A stretch of DNA of 64,000 nucleotides from M3007 sp040397785 (GTDB taxonomy: Bacteria; Bacteroidota; Bacteroidia; Chitinophagales; Saprospiraceae): positions 11,077-75,076 of the forward strand of contig JBBAVI010000016.1 of assembly GCA_040397785.1 (NCBI GenBank), in the 5' to 3' direction. Of the stretch, positions 44,073-53,080 are shown in pieces (positions within the stretch are counted from its first letter, which is position 1; each line of letters starts with the position of its first letter). The notes under the pieces were generated by a model that had not been told where the DNA came from, made no database searches, and saw only the letters and a list, made by a program, of their open reading frames with translations. The translations under genes and the position numbers were made by a program.

Positions 44073-47000
44073 ATGACAAACCGGTTACACCATTGCTTTC
44101 GGTCCTTACTGCTGCCGATCAGTATGGGCCTATTTTTAGCACAGTCGAACCGACTGGATGCGCAAACCAGTTTTTTCAATTTTACACCGCCTGCAAACAC
44201 CATCATTGCGGTCGGGGTGGATTGTGCTGCCTCCCTGGCATCAGGCGGATTGGCAACGCCCGTTGTTACTTCCACCGTTGGGGCCAATATTACTTCCTCC
44301 GCGTTCGATCCCGTTGCATCCGGTTACCTGTATACCGACCCTTGGCCTGCACCCTACAACACCTTAATCGTGAGCTGGAAGGTCACAGACGACCAGGGTC
44401 ATACGGCCAATTTTATATATACGGTTTCTATTCTGGATGTTACACCACCGGTATTTAATACGACGGCTTTCCCAACACCGCTCCAGTTGAGCTCGGTATT
44501 GCAAGTTCCCACAGATACCAATATTCCAGTCAATGATAATTGCACTGGACCCTCAAATCTGGTGCGTTCCTTTACGGAAACAACCCGACCCGATACTTGT
44601 GCTGCAGGTACTTTCACGCGTACCTGGACCGCCGCCGATGCTTCCGGAAATACGGCTACTTATACCCAAACGATCATCATTTACCAGGATACCCTTCCGC
44701 CAAGCATTTCTGTTTTTCCACAAAATGGTGCAGCATCCTGTACCCAATTAAACACAGCCTATCCCGCCTGGTTAGCAACGCAAATGGCAAACTTTACAGC
44801 ATCGGATCCTTCGGGTATTCAGGCGCTGACCAATAACGCACCGGCTAGTTTTCCTCCAGGATGTAAAGTTCCAATATTGGTAACCTTTCGGGCAATTGAT
44901 AATTGTGGGATCGCCAATCCCACAACGGCCATTTTTTCTACTGCCGACAACCAGCCACCTGTTATTTTAGGGGCGCCCAAAGACACGGTCGCCTATTGCA
45001 CGAGCGTGGCAAGCCCACTCAATGCATTGGGAAATTGGATCAATAAAAAAGGCTATTTACAAACTATAGATTCCTGTACCGAGCAAAACCTGCTGCAATA
45101 TGAAATGAAAATTGGCGGGTTAGTGCGTGATTCGGCACAGGTAGTTGCCGCCTTGTTGGCTTCTTATGCCAATGGTTGTATGAATATGACCATTGGCGGT
45201 ATCGATTATCCCAAAGTAAGGGGAAAAGTGACCGTCACCTTTTCGGTAAAAGATGCCTGTGGAAATACGGCTACTGCCGGGACGGCTACTTTTGGTGTAA
45301 TTGATACCGTACCCCCCGTCATTTCGGGCGTAAATACCACCGAGTTATGCGGTGGTAATGACAATGCTGCCTTGGTTGCCTGGATTAATGCAAAGGGTAA
45401 TGCAACCGTCACAGACGGATGTTCGGGTACGAGTTGGACGAATTTTAGTTGGGTAACATCAAACGGACAAATGGGCACAGGCAACTTTGTAACAGGGCCA
45501 TTTCCCTTGGTATCGCCCTACCAATGCAACTGGTGGGTAGATGTTTCGTTTCGTGCTACCGATGATTGTGGCAATATAAATCAACGCACCCTCCGTTTTC
45601 AAATTTTTGACAATGTAAAACCCGTCATCGCAGGCTTCCCGCCAATATTGACCTTGCCCTGCACCAGTCCCAATCCCACCCTTTCTCCTGCGTTTGTGAG
45701 CGACAATTGTGATACCAGTATGTTGATCACCTACACAGCGGTCAATTCAGATACTATTTGCATTGGTTCCTATAAACGGCTGATCACCTGGTATGCTACC
45801 GATGATTGTGGCAATACTGGTTCTGCGACCCAAACGATTCAGGTACGTGATACCGTTGGGCCGGTGTTTACTTTGATCCCGCCTGCGATAACCATCCGGT
45901 GCGATACATTTGTGTTGCCTGCGGCCCCAATTCAAGGACAAAATATCCAGGCAACCGATGCTTGTAGTCCCGTAATCAGTATTACCACCCAGGTTGTTTC
46001 AGGGCAAAATCCCAATCCTGCATTGTGCAGCCACTACGCCTATGGTATTACCCGCATTTTTACCGCCACCGATGCGTGTGGAAATACTCGGACAGCCACC
46101 CAAGTGATTAGTGTAATTGACAATTTGGGGCCAAATGTTTACGGATACAGTGACACCACGGCGGTATGCGAAAAATTGCCACCGCTGCCTTCACCCACAG
46201 GCATCGACCTATGCAGTGGAGTTACCGCGCCACCCACCATGTACCAGGAAATTATTGTGGCTGGATCCTGCCCGGATCAATATACCCGCGTGCGGTATTG
46301 GCAGGCTAGTGATGTATGTGGAAATACTGCAACTTTTACCCAAAATATACATATAATCGATACTGTTGCACCTATATTAACGGGTATCCCGGCTAATATT
46401 ACAGTGGCCTGTAACAATATTCCAGTGCCAACCAACAGCGGCAACTTTGGCAAATCGGATAATTGTGATAATAATGTCAGCATCGCTTTCCTTGAATATG
46501 AGGTGCGCGATCCAGATTTAAACAGTTGTGCACATTGGACGAATTATCAAATTAAGCGCGAATGGACGGCCAGTGATAATTGCAGCAACGAGCGGGTGTA
46601 CACCCAAACCATCACGGTAGAAGATAACACGGGTCCGGTAATCGTTGCCCCCAATACCATTTCCCTACCATCGGATATCAATGTGTGCGGTGCCAACCTC
46701 GTTGTGCCAGCACCAATATCGCTCTATGATGATTGCACAACGCAGTATGCCACCTACAATTTAAAAGATACCGCCCTGTTGATACTCACAGGTGGCGGTA
46801 ATCCATTCAATACCCCCGTCGATACGATTGTTTTTCAGTGGTCGCAGCCCAATTTGCCGCCATTTGAGCCGGTGGTCAATGCGGCATCTTTTACGGTATT
46901 GATTGACAATGCTGATATTAATAGCGTCAGTGAGTTTTTTAATATTTACGGAGAAGGCGGCGAAAATTTAGGTAAAACAGATCCAATTATTACGCCAGTA

Positions 47001-50000
47001 TCCTGCACCTCGGTGGTGAAAGTATTTACCATTCCGGCCAATTTGCTCAATGTCTGGATGGCGGATGGCGATTTAAAAATTCGCCTTGTAACCAATGGGA
47101 CGGGCAATGCTGCGATAAACCCCACTTGTCCAAATGGCCGGGTGCGTTGTTCCTTGTTGTACCAAACAAGTACGCAATATGTGCCCGTTGATTTGACGTA
47201 TTCTATTGATAATCAGCCCGCCCAACCATTTCCTCCGAGCACGGGTGCATTTTTTGATGTGGGCAGCCACACGGTTGTGTATAAAGCGACGGATTGTGCG
47301 GGAAATACAACAACCGTAAGTGCGTCCATCGTAATCGATGATAATCAGCCGCCCCAAATCACCGCGCCTGCTCCGATTACACAATATATTGGCGCTGGAA
47401 ATTGTACCGTTACCTTACCCTTGCCGTTTCCGACGATTTTTGAAAATTGCGATGTTTCGGGTGTACTTGAGCGCGCATCTGCTACCCTTCCGATTCAGTT
47501 TGAATATGACCCGGATGCAGACACTATACCGATTTCGATTGTTTTGCCAATTAATGGGCTTATTCCTAATGCAATTACATCGGGCCGTTTGCGCATCCGT
47601 TTTCGGGGTGATAATGGAGATACAGGTGAGTTTTTTAACATTAACGACGAATTTGGCCAGCCACTTCCATCGGTTACCCAATTGGGGCCCAAACCATTGG
47701 AGTGTACGACGACTTATGCGGAAACCGTCATTTCGGTGTCTGCCAACAACATTAACAATTGGGCACAGAACGGAAACACCTTTTTTACTGCGATCCCTAA
47801 CAACAATGTATTTAACTTTCCGGATGCGATCGGTAATTGCAATCCCTTATTGCCCGATAAAACGGATGGGATTAGTCGTATACAGGCCATCTTGGAATAC
47901 AGCTATGCCGAAATAACGTACGAAATCAGAAAGAACAACGCCTTGTACCTGCCGCCTGGACCATTGGTTGGCAATCAAACCAATGTAACCTTGGAGCCAG
48001 GGGTGTATCAGGTAAAATATGTTGTTTCGGATGACCATGGTTTGGAGGGTACCACAACATTTACGATTACCATACGGGACACCATCAAGCCCAAGGCTTT
48101 TTGTTTGCCCACCACCATTTCAACGAATCCTTCCGGGTTACCGATTGATCATTATTTTTTACAGCCATCTACCATCAACAACGGCAGCACGGATAACTGC
48201 CCGGGTTCTCTGACCTTGCAGCTTTCGCAAACAGAATTTACCTGCAACATGGCGACGCCGCCAAATAATATTTATCCAATTACCCTAACTGTAACGGATG
48301 CATCAGGCAATACGGCCACTTGTAACACGACGGTGCAAGTGATTATTGCCGATTTGAAACCGTATTACTTGCCGGTATGTGAAGGGGGGACCTTGCGTTT
48401 GTTTACGGATTCGGTGCTGACAGATCCAAACAATATTTATTCTTTTTCCTGGAAAAACCCGGGTGGAACACCGGTTTTCCCTGGACAACGGAATCCTGTA
48501 AAGCCCAACGTACAGCTTTCAGAGGAAGGGATTTACAGCGTGTCTATAACAGGGTCTACGGGTTGTGTCGCGACGGGTGCGGTGGATGTGCGATTAACCA
48601 AACTGCCGGGTGTGCCTGAGTTGCAAACCAATACGCCCATTTGTGAAGGGGATAGCATCTATTTATCCACCATTTCAAACGGACAAAATATATGGTATAA
48701 ATGGTATTCCGTAGCGCCCAGCGGCATTGCGACCTTACTGGATTCGACCCAGTCTTCTTTTTATGAAATTCCAAACCCCTTAGTCGGGAATTACAACTTT
48801 TATATGAAAGTATCGGCCGACGGGTGTTCTTCGGTGAATTCTCCGATTGCTTTGGTATTGGTCAAAGCCCGCCCATCCGCCGTAATTAATCCGCCTTCGA
48901 GTGCCAATGTGCGCGTTTGTTTTGGACAACCCATTGTTATCGGTACCAGTACCCAGGCACCTGGTATGACGTACGCCTGGAGTGGTCCGAACGGGTTTAA
49001 CAGCAGCTTGCAATCTCCCCCGGCCATTTTATCAGCCAATTTTTCTAACGGCGGCACCTATAAGTTGATCACAACCGTTGATAACTGCGCGTCTATCCCC
49101 GATTTGGTAGAAATAAAAGTAGATACAACACCAACACAACCGGTTATTTCAGGCCAAAATGCCCTTTGTGTAGGAGGTACTACCACCTTAATAAGCAATG
49201 TGTTGGGTATTGGGTATATCTGGGAGCGTGTTAGCCCGGCCTTCCAAATTACGACCACCACCAATGCGCTGGTATTAAATAACCTTTCGCTGGCCGACAA
49301 TGCTTGTTGGCGCTTGCGGGTCGTGCAGCAAAATTGCGCGTCCGATTGGTCGAATGATTTTTGCATTAATGTGAAAGCATACCCCGATGTAGCAGCGCCC
49401 CCCGAGATTGCAATTTGTAAAAACGATACCCTCAAACTAACGGCTACCTCGAACCAGACGAACCTGCCGTTTTGGTCCTGGACCGGGCCAAGCAATTATT
49501 CAACCTTCCAACAAAACCCGATTAGAACCCCCGGCGAACCAGGCCTGTATAAGGTGATTGGCAAAAATGAAAATGGCTGCGCTGACTCTGCATCTGTAAA
49601 AGTAATTATCAGTCCGCAACCCATCATTGATACCATTACCAATAATGCGCCGCTCTGTCCCGATGGAACATCCGACGCAACCCTAATCCCGGTGGTGACA
49701 AGTAATAGTTTACCGTTAATGTATTGCTGGTACCGTCCCAATATTTCGCCTGAAAATCTGTTCTCGACCGATCCGATGCCAGTACTTACGGATGTTGCCG
49801 GGAAAGACAATGGTACTTATTTATTAATTGTAAAAGATGCACTGGGCTGCGTTTCGGAAGCGGGTTCGACGACCATAAATGTGGGCAACCCACTTGATTT
49901 GCCCATCCTGAAATGGGGTAATACCACCAATGATACCACCGTGTGTGCGGGTGCTGTTTTAAAACTTCGGGTTGAAAATGCTGGCTCTTATCAAATGCCA

Positions 50001-52073
50001 ACCACCTATACCTGGACCGTTCCATACAGTGCTACCCCGATTGTCACTTCGAATAATTTTATTGACATTCCGAGTGCACAAGTCAATCAAACCGGATTGT
50101 ATCATGTACAGGTAAATGCCGCCAACTGTTTGTCGCCGCTGTCCACCAGCATCCGACTTACGGTGAATCCCTTCCCGGTAGCGCCACTCCCACAATCTAA
50201 TTCACCTGTTTGCGAAGGCGGAACCTTAAATTTATGGGTGTCTAATCCGAATAGCAACCCGAACGCTCAATATTTCTGGACAGGACCTAATTTCAATCCG
50301 ACGCAGCCAATTGCGAATCCGATGATTAGCCCGGTCAATGAAAATAACCAAGGGCCTTATAACGTAAGAGTAACGTTAAATGGCTGTACCACTTTTGCAA
50401 TAGAACCCATACTTGTGTTGATTGATGCGTTACCCAAGCAACCGTTTATCCTGCCACCCGTTCCAACGCGTATCTGTAAAAGCGACCCAACGGCCATCAT
50501 CAACCTAGTGGTAAGCATGCCCACTTTAACCCAAGGCGCTCAATATACCTGGATTCATGTTGAACAAAACGATACCATCGCGGGTCCGTTGCCCTCTGGA
50601 AGTTTGTTAATTAGCAACCTGAATCAGTTTTCACCGGGCACCCAAACCTTTAAAGTTATTGCCAATAAGGGCGGATGTAATTCTTTGTTTTCACAAACCG
50701 TCTCCGTAATACTTGATACCATTCCAGCAAACCAAGCGGATGCAGGGCCTTCTCCCCGCCTGTTGTGTACGCGGGATGTATTGCGTCTGAACGCCAGCAC
50801 CCCCACCCAGGGTATTACCGGAAAATGGACACAAGTTGGTACCCCGACACTTTCGATTGTCAATCCCGATGACCCAAAATCTACCTTGACTGGTTTTACA
50901 GCGGGAAATACATACACCTTTGTTTGGGCGATTAGCAATGGCGGTTGTACAAATTTTGACACCGATACTTCCGTAATCACCATGGTTGCGCCGGAAACAG
51001 CGAAAGTGCCCGAAACTTATATTACAGCCTGTGCGGTAAACGCTGTTACTATTCAATCTTTTCAGGGTCAAAATACAAAAGGCCGCTGGACGCAAGATGA
51101 AAACCAGACCAATGTATTGATGATCGGAATTTCAAATCCAGACAGTACCACCACCACAGTCTCCAACCTGGTTCCAGGTGGTAGTTATTTCTTCTATTGG
51201 GTATTGTCGGATATTGGGTGCGGCATGGATTCTGTGCGGGTGCGGGTCGATAATTTTTCTGCCAAGCCTTATGCGGGCGCAGACCAAACGATTTGTAGAA
51301 ACGAAGCAACGACCAAAGTGAGCGCAACGAAACTACAGGATTTTGAAACAGGATTGTGGACGAGCAGCAATCCCAATATTACCTTCACGCCGGCAACCAA
51401 TGAGGTTTCAGTGGTGGGTAATTTGCAAACCGGACCCAATATTTTGTATTGGACCACCAACGGCGATACCTGCAAAAACAATGGGCGCGACACCGTCGTG
51501 ATCAACTATCAATTGGCGCCCACGGCAGTAGCAGACATTATTGATGTAACCTACGGTGCTACCCAGTCAGCAAATTTGATCAGCAACGATATTTTGCCCA
51601 ATGATTTTTCTGTAACCATTACCACCGATCCAACAGACGGTACGCTGAAATTGATTTCCAATGGGGTATACACCTATCAAGCATCTGCTGGTTTTTCTGG
51701 CACCGATAAGTTGATTTATAAAGTGTGTAATACGTTTTGTCCAGATACTTGCAGTTTTGCGCAAGCCCAATTCATTATTGGAGAACCGGAAGATTGCATC
51801 ATTCCAACCGTCATTACCCCCAATAACGACAATGTAAATGAAACATTTATCATCCCGGCGTCCTGTTTTGTAGGAGAAGGTGTGGTGGATGTGGAAGTTA
51901 GTATTTACAACCAATGGGGCGATATTGTGTACCATGCTGTCCAATACGACAATAACAACGGTTGGGATGGTAAATTAAATGGCGCGGACTTGCCAGTTGG
52001 AACCTACTTTTATGTAGTGGAAATTCAGGATGGATCGAAACCCAAAACCGGATTTGTACTGATACAACGTTAA
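44073..52073 (+). CDS. Giant HYR/Ig-repeat surface adhesin with type-B T9SS C-terminal domain
   Basis: 2,666 aa from the ATG at 44073 (MTNRLHHCFRSLLLPISMGLF signal, cleavage near DAQ); TTG 44025 or ATG 44034 would give an oversized leader. The first third has repeated HYR-like units with DNC and DxCGNTxTxTQ motifs (nt ~44400-46660). Two related beta-sandwich inserts follow (nt ~46740-47180 and ~47450-47920), each with EFFNI and a similar spacing. Then come Ig-like units (YAWSGPNGFNSSLQSP, FWSWTGPSNYSTFQQNP; nt ~48350-51500), a cadherin-like unit (ISNDILPNDFSVTITTDP) and the CHU_C domain (VITPNNDNVNETFIIP, NQWGDIVYHA, LPVGTYFYVVEI). It fits a SprB-like adhesin exported by the T9SS. PorP/SprF begins 28 nt behind it. 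Confidence 0.92.
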   Translation: MTNRLHHCFRSLLLPISMGLFLAQSNRLDAQTSFFNFTPPANTIIAVGVDCAASLASGGLATPVVTSTVGANITSSAFDPVASGYLYTDPWPAPYNTLIVSWKVTDDQGHTANFIYTVSILDVTPPVFNTTAFPTPLQLSSVLQVPTDTNIPVNDNCTGPSNLVRSFTETTRPDTCAAGTFTRTWTAADASGNTATYTQTIIIYQDTLPPSISVFPQNGAASCTQLNTAYPAWLATQMANFTASDPSGIQALTNNAPASFPPGCKVPILVTFRAIDNCGIANPTTAIFSTADNQPPVILGAPKDTVAYCTSVASPLNALGNWINKKGYLQTIDSCTEQNLLQYEMKIGGLVRDSAQVVAALLASYANGCMNMTIGGIDYPKVRGKVTVTFSVKDACGNTATAGTATFGVIDTVPPVISGVNTTELCGGNDNAALVAWINAKGNATVTDGCSGTSWTNFSWVTSNGQMGTGNFVTGPFPLVSPYQCNWWVDVSFRATDDCGNINQRTLRFQIFDNVKPVIAGFPPILTLPCTSPNPTLSPAFVSDNCDTSMLITYTAVNSDTICIGSYKRLITWYATDDCGNTGSATQTIQVRDTVGPVFTLIPPAITIRCDTFVLPAAPIQGQNIQATDACSPVISITTQVVSGQNPNPALCSHYAYGITRIFTATDACGNTRTATQVISVIDNLGPNVYGYSDTTAVCEKLPPLPSPTGIDLCSGVTAPPTMYQEIIVAGSCPDQYTRVRYWQASDVCGNTATFTQNIHIIDTVAPILTGIPANITVACNNIPVPTNSGNFGKSDNCDNNVSIAFLEYEVRDPDLNSCAHWTNYQIKREWTASDNCSNERVYTQTITVEDNTGPVIVAPNTISLPSDINVCGANLVVPAPISLYDDCTTQYATYNLKDTALLILTGGGNPFNTPVDTIVFQWSQPNLPPFEPVVNAASFTVLIDNADINSVSEFFNIYGEGGENLGKTDPIITPVSCTSVVKVFTIPANLLNVWMADGDLKIRLVTNGTGNAAINPTCPNGRVRCSLLYQTSTQYVPVDLTYSIDNQPAQPFPPSTGAFFDVGSHTVVYKATDCAGNTTTVSASIVIDDNQPPQITAPAPITQYIGAGNCTVTLPLPFPTIFENCDVSGVLERASATLPIQFEYDPDADTIPISIVLPINGLIPNAITSGRLRIRFRGDNGDTGEFFNINDEFGQPLPSVTQLGPKPLECTTTYAETVISVSANNINNWAQNGNTFFTAIPNNNVFNFPDAIGNCNPLLPDKTDGISRIQAILEYSYAEITYEIRKNNALYLPPGPLVGNQTNVTLEPGVYQVKYVVSDDHGLEGTTTFTITIRDTIKPKAFCLPTTISTNPSGLPIDHYFLQPSTINNGSTDNCPGSLTLQLSQTEFTCNMATPPNNIYPITLTVTDASGNTATCNTTVQVIIADLKPYYLPVCEGGTLRLFTDSVLTDPNNIYSFSWKNPGGTPVFPGQRNPVKPNVQLSEEGIYSVSITGSTGCVATGAVDVRLTKLPGVPELQTNTPICEGDSIYLSTISNGQNIWYKWYSVAPSGIATLLDSTQSSFYEIPNPLVGNYNFYMKVSADGCSSVNSPIALVLVKARPSAVINPPSSANVRVCFGQPIVIGTSTQAPGMTYAWSGPNGFNSSLQSPPAILSANFSNGGTYKLITTVDNCASIPDLVEIKVDTTPTQPVISGQNALCVGGTTTLISNVLGIGYIWERVSPAFQITTTTNALVLNNLSLADNACWRLRVVQQNCASDWSNDFCINVKAYPDVAAPPEIAICKNDTLKLTATSNQTNLPFWSWTGPSNYSTFQQNPIRTPGEPGLYKVIGKNENGCADSASVKVIISPQPIIDTITNNAPLCPDGTSDATLIPVVTSNSLPLMYCWYRPNISPENLFSTDPMPVLTDVAGKDNGTYLLIVKDALGCVSEAGSTTINVGNPLDLPILKWGNTTNDTTVCAGAVLKLRVENAGSYQMPTTYTWTVPYSATPIVTSNNFIDIPSAQVNQTGLYHVQVNAANCLSPLSTSIRLTVNPFPVAPLPQSNSPVCEGGTLNLWVSNPNSNPNAQYFWTGPNFNPTQPIANPMISPVNENNQGPYNVRVTLNGCTTFAIEPILVLIDALPKQPFILPPVPTRICKSDPTAIINLVVSMPTLTQGAQYTWIHVEQNDTIAGPLPSGSLLISNLNQFSPGTQTFKVIANKGGCNSLFSQTVSVILDTIPANQADAGPSPRLLCTRDVLRLNASTPTQGITGKWTQVGTPTLSIVNPDDPKSTLTGFTAGNTYTFVWAISNGGCTNFDTDTSVITMVAPETAKVPETYITACAVNAVTIQSFQGQNTKGRWTQDENQTNVLMIGISNPDSTTTTVSNLVPGGSYFFYWVLSDIGCGMDSVRVRVDNFSAKPYAGADQTICRNEATTKVSATKLQDFETGLWTSSNPNITFTPATNEVSVVGNLQTGPNILYWTTNGDTCKNNGRDTVVINYQLAPTAVADIIDVTYGATQSANLISNDILPNDFSVTITTDPTDGTLKLISNGVYTYQASAGFSGTDKLIYKVCNTFCPDTCSFAQAQFIIGEPEDCIIPTVITPNNDNVNETFIIPASCFVGEGVVDVEVSIYNQWGDIVYHAVQYDNNNGWDGKLNGADLPVGTYFYVVEIQDGSKPKTGFVLIQR

Positions 52074-52101
52074 AAAACCACGCCTTAACTAGCCGCTGTC
52101 T

Positions 52102-53076
52102 ATGCAAAACAAACTCGCTTTTTTAATCGGGCTTCTTTTTTTGGTGCATACTGCCTGGGCCCAACAGGAGCAGATGTACACGCAATTTATGCTGTACAAA
52201 CCGGCCTACAATCCGGCAGCCAACGGCAACTTCGAATCTCCTACGCTCCTTGTTTCGTACCGCAGCCAATGGATTAGCAAAATTGACGGTGCCCCGAATA
52301 CCCAGTTCATTTCGTACACCATGCCCATGTTGAGCAACCGGGTGGGACTGGGTGGTAACTTGGTCCGCAGTACGATTGGAATTACGCGCACCCTCACTTT
52401 GGAAGGTGCTTACGCTTACCGTATCCCGTTAAAGAGAGGATCATTTTGTATTGGTATACAGCCCAGCGTACGGCAATTTTATCAAAACTGGGCCGATAGC
52501 CGTTTGAGCGCTACCCAACCGATCCCAACTGATCCGTCGATTCCGACCACAGCACAAAGCAAAATTGTGCCCAACCTTGGTTTCGGATTGTTTTATTCGG
52601 GCAAAAAACGGGGTCGGGAGCGGTGGTATGCTGGCATTGCCGCTACCCGCTTGGTCCGCAATAATATTGATTTTGCCGAAGGAGGGTTAGTTCTTTCGCA
52701 AGAGGTGCAACATTTTAATGCCATGGCAGGTTATAATTTCCAAGTAGATGAAAACATCGTATGTACACCCCAAATATTGCTAAAATATGTACCCAACGTA
52801 CCTTTTGATGCGGATATCAATTTTACGATGGTTTTGAAAGAAAAATATTTTAGCGCAATCACCTATCGTACCGGCGGAGATACCAACAAGGCCGGAGAAA
52901 GCGTTGATGTGCTGGTAGGATTGCAGGCAAATAAATTCTTCTTTTTCTGTTTGTCGTACGACATTGGACTAACGCGGTTGCGCCGTTTCAATAAAGGAAG
53001 CATCGAAATGAGCGCGCGTTATTATTTCAATCCTCCAGAAGGCTCTAATGACAAGATTTCCAAACCCAATTTGTAA
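52102..53076 (+). CDS. PorP/SprF family T9SS-associated outer-membrane protein
   Basis: 324 aa outer-membrane barrel with a signal peptide (FLIGLLFLVHTAWAQ). The family start QQEQMYTQFMLYKPAYNPAANG and SYRSQWISKIDGAPNTQFISY are diagnostic. In Flavobacterium johnsoniae SprF is needed to place SprB on the surface, and PorP/SprF proteins are thought to attach type-B cargo. Its position 28 nt behind the giant type-B cargo and 4 nt before an OmpA/PD40 gene therefore indicates a dedicated anchor. It ends with strand-like SMEMSARYYFNPP-type sequence and a short tail. Confidence 0.95.
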   Translation: MQNKLAFLIGLLFLVHTAWAQQEQMYTQFMLYKPAYNPAANGNFESPTLLVSYRSQWISKIDGAPNTQFISYTMPMLSNRVGLGGNLVRSTIGITRTLTLEGAYAYRIPLKRGSFCIGIQPSVRQFYQNWADSRLSATQPIPTDPSIPTTAQSKIVPNLGFGLFYSGKKRGRERWYAGIAATRLVRNNIDFAEGGLVLSQEVQHFNAMAGYNFQVDENIVCTPQILLKYVPNVPFDADINFTMVLKEKYFSAITYRTGGDTNKAGESVDVLVGLQANKFFFFCLSYDIGLTRLRRFNKGSIEMSARYYFNPPEGSNDKISKPNL

Positions 53077-53080
53077 CACT

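Noticed and set aside
47338..47916. 192-codon alternative frame inside the giant adhesin gene
   Set aside because: Overlaps a continuous 2,666-codon gene on the same strand and shows only shadow composition.
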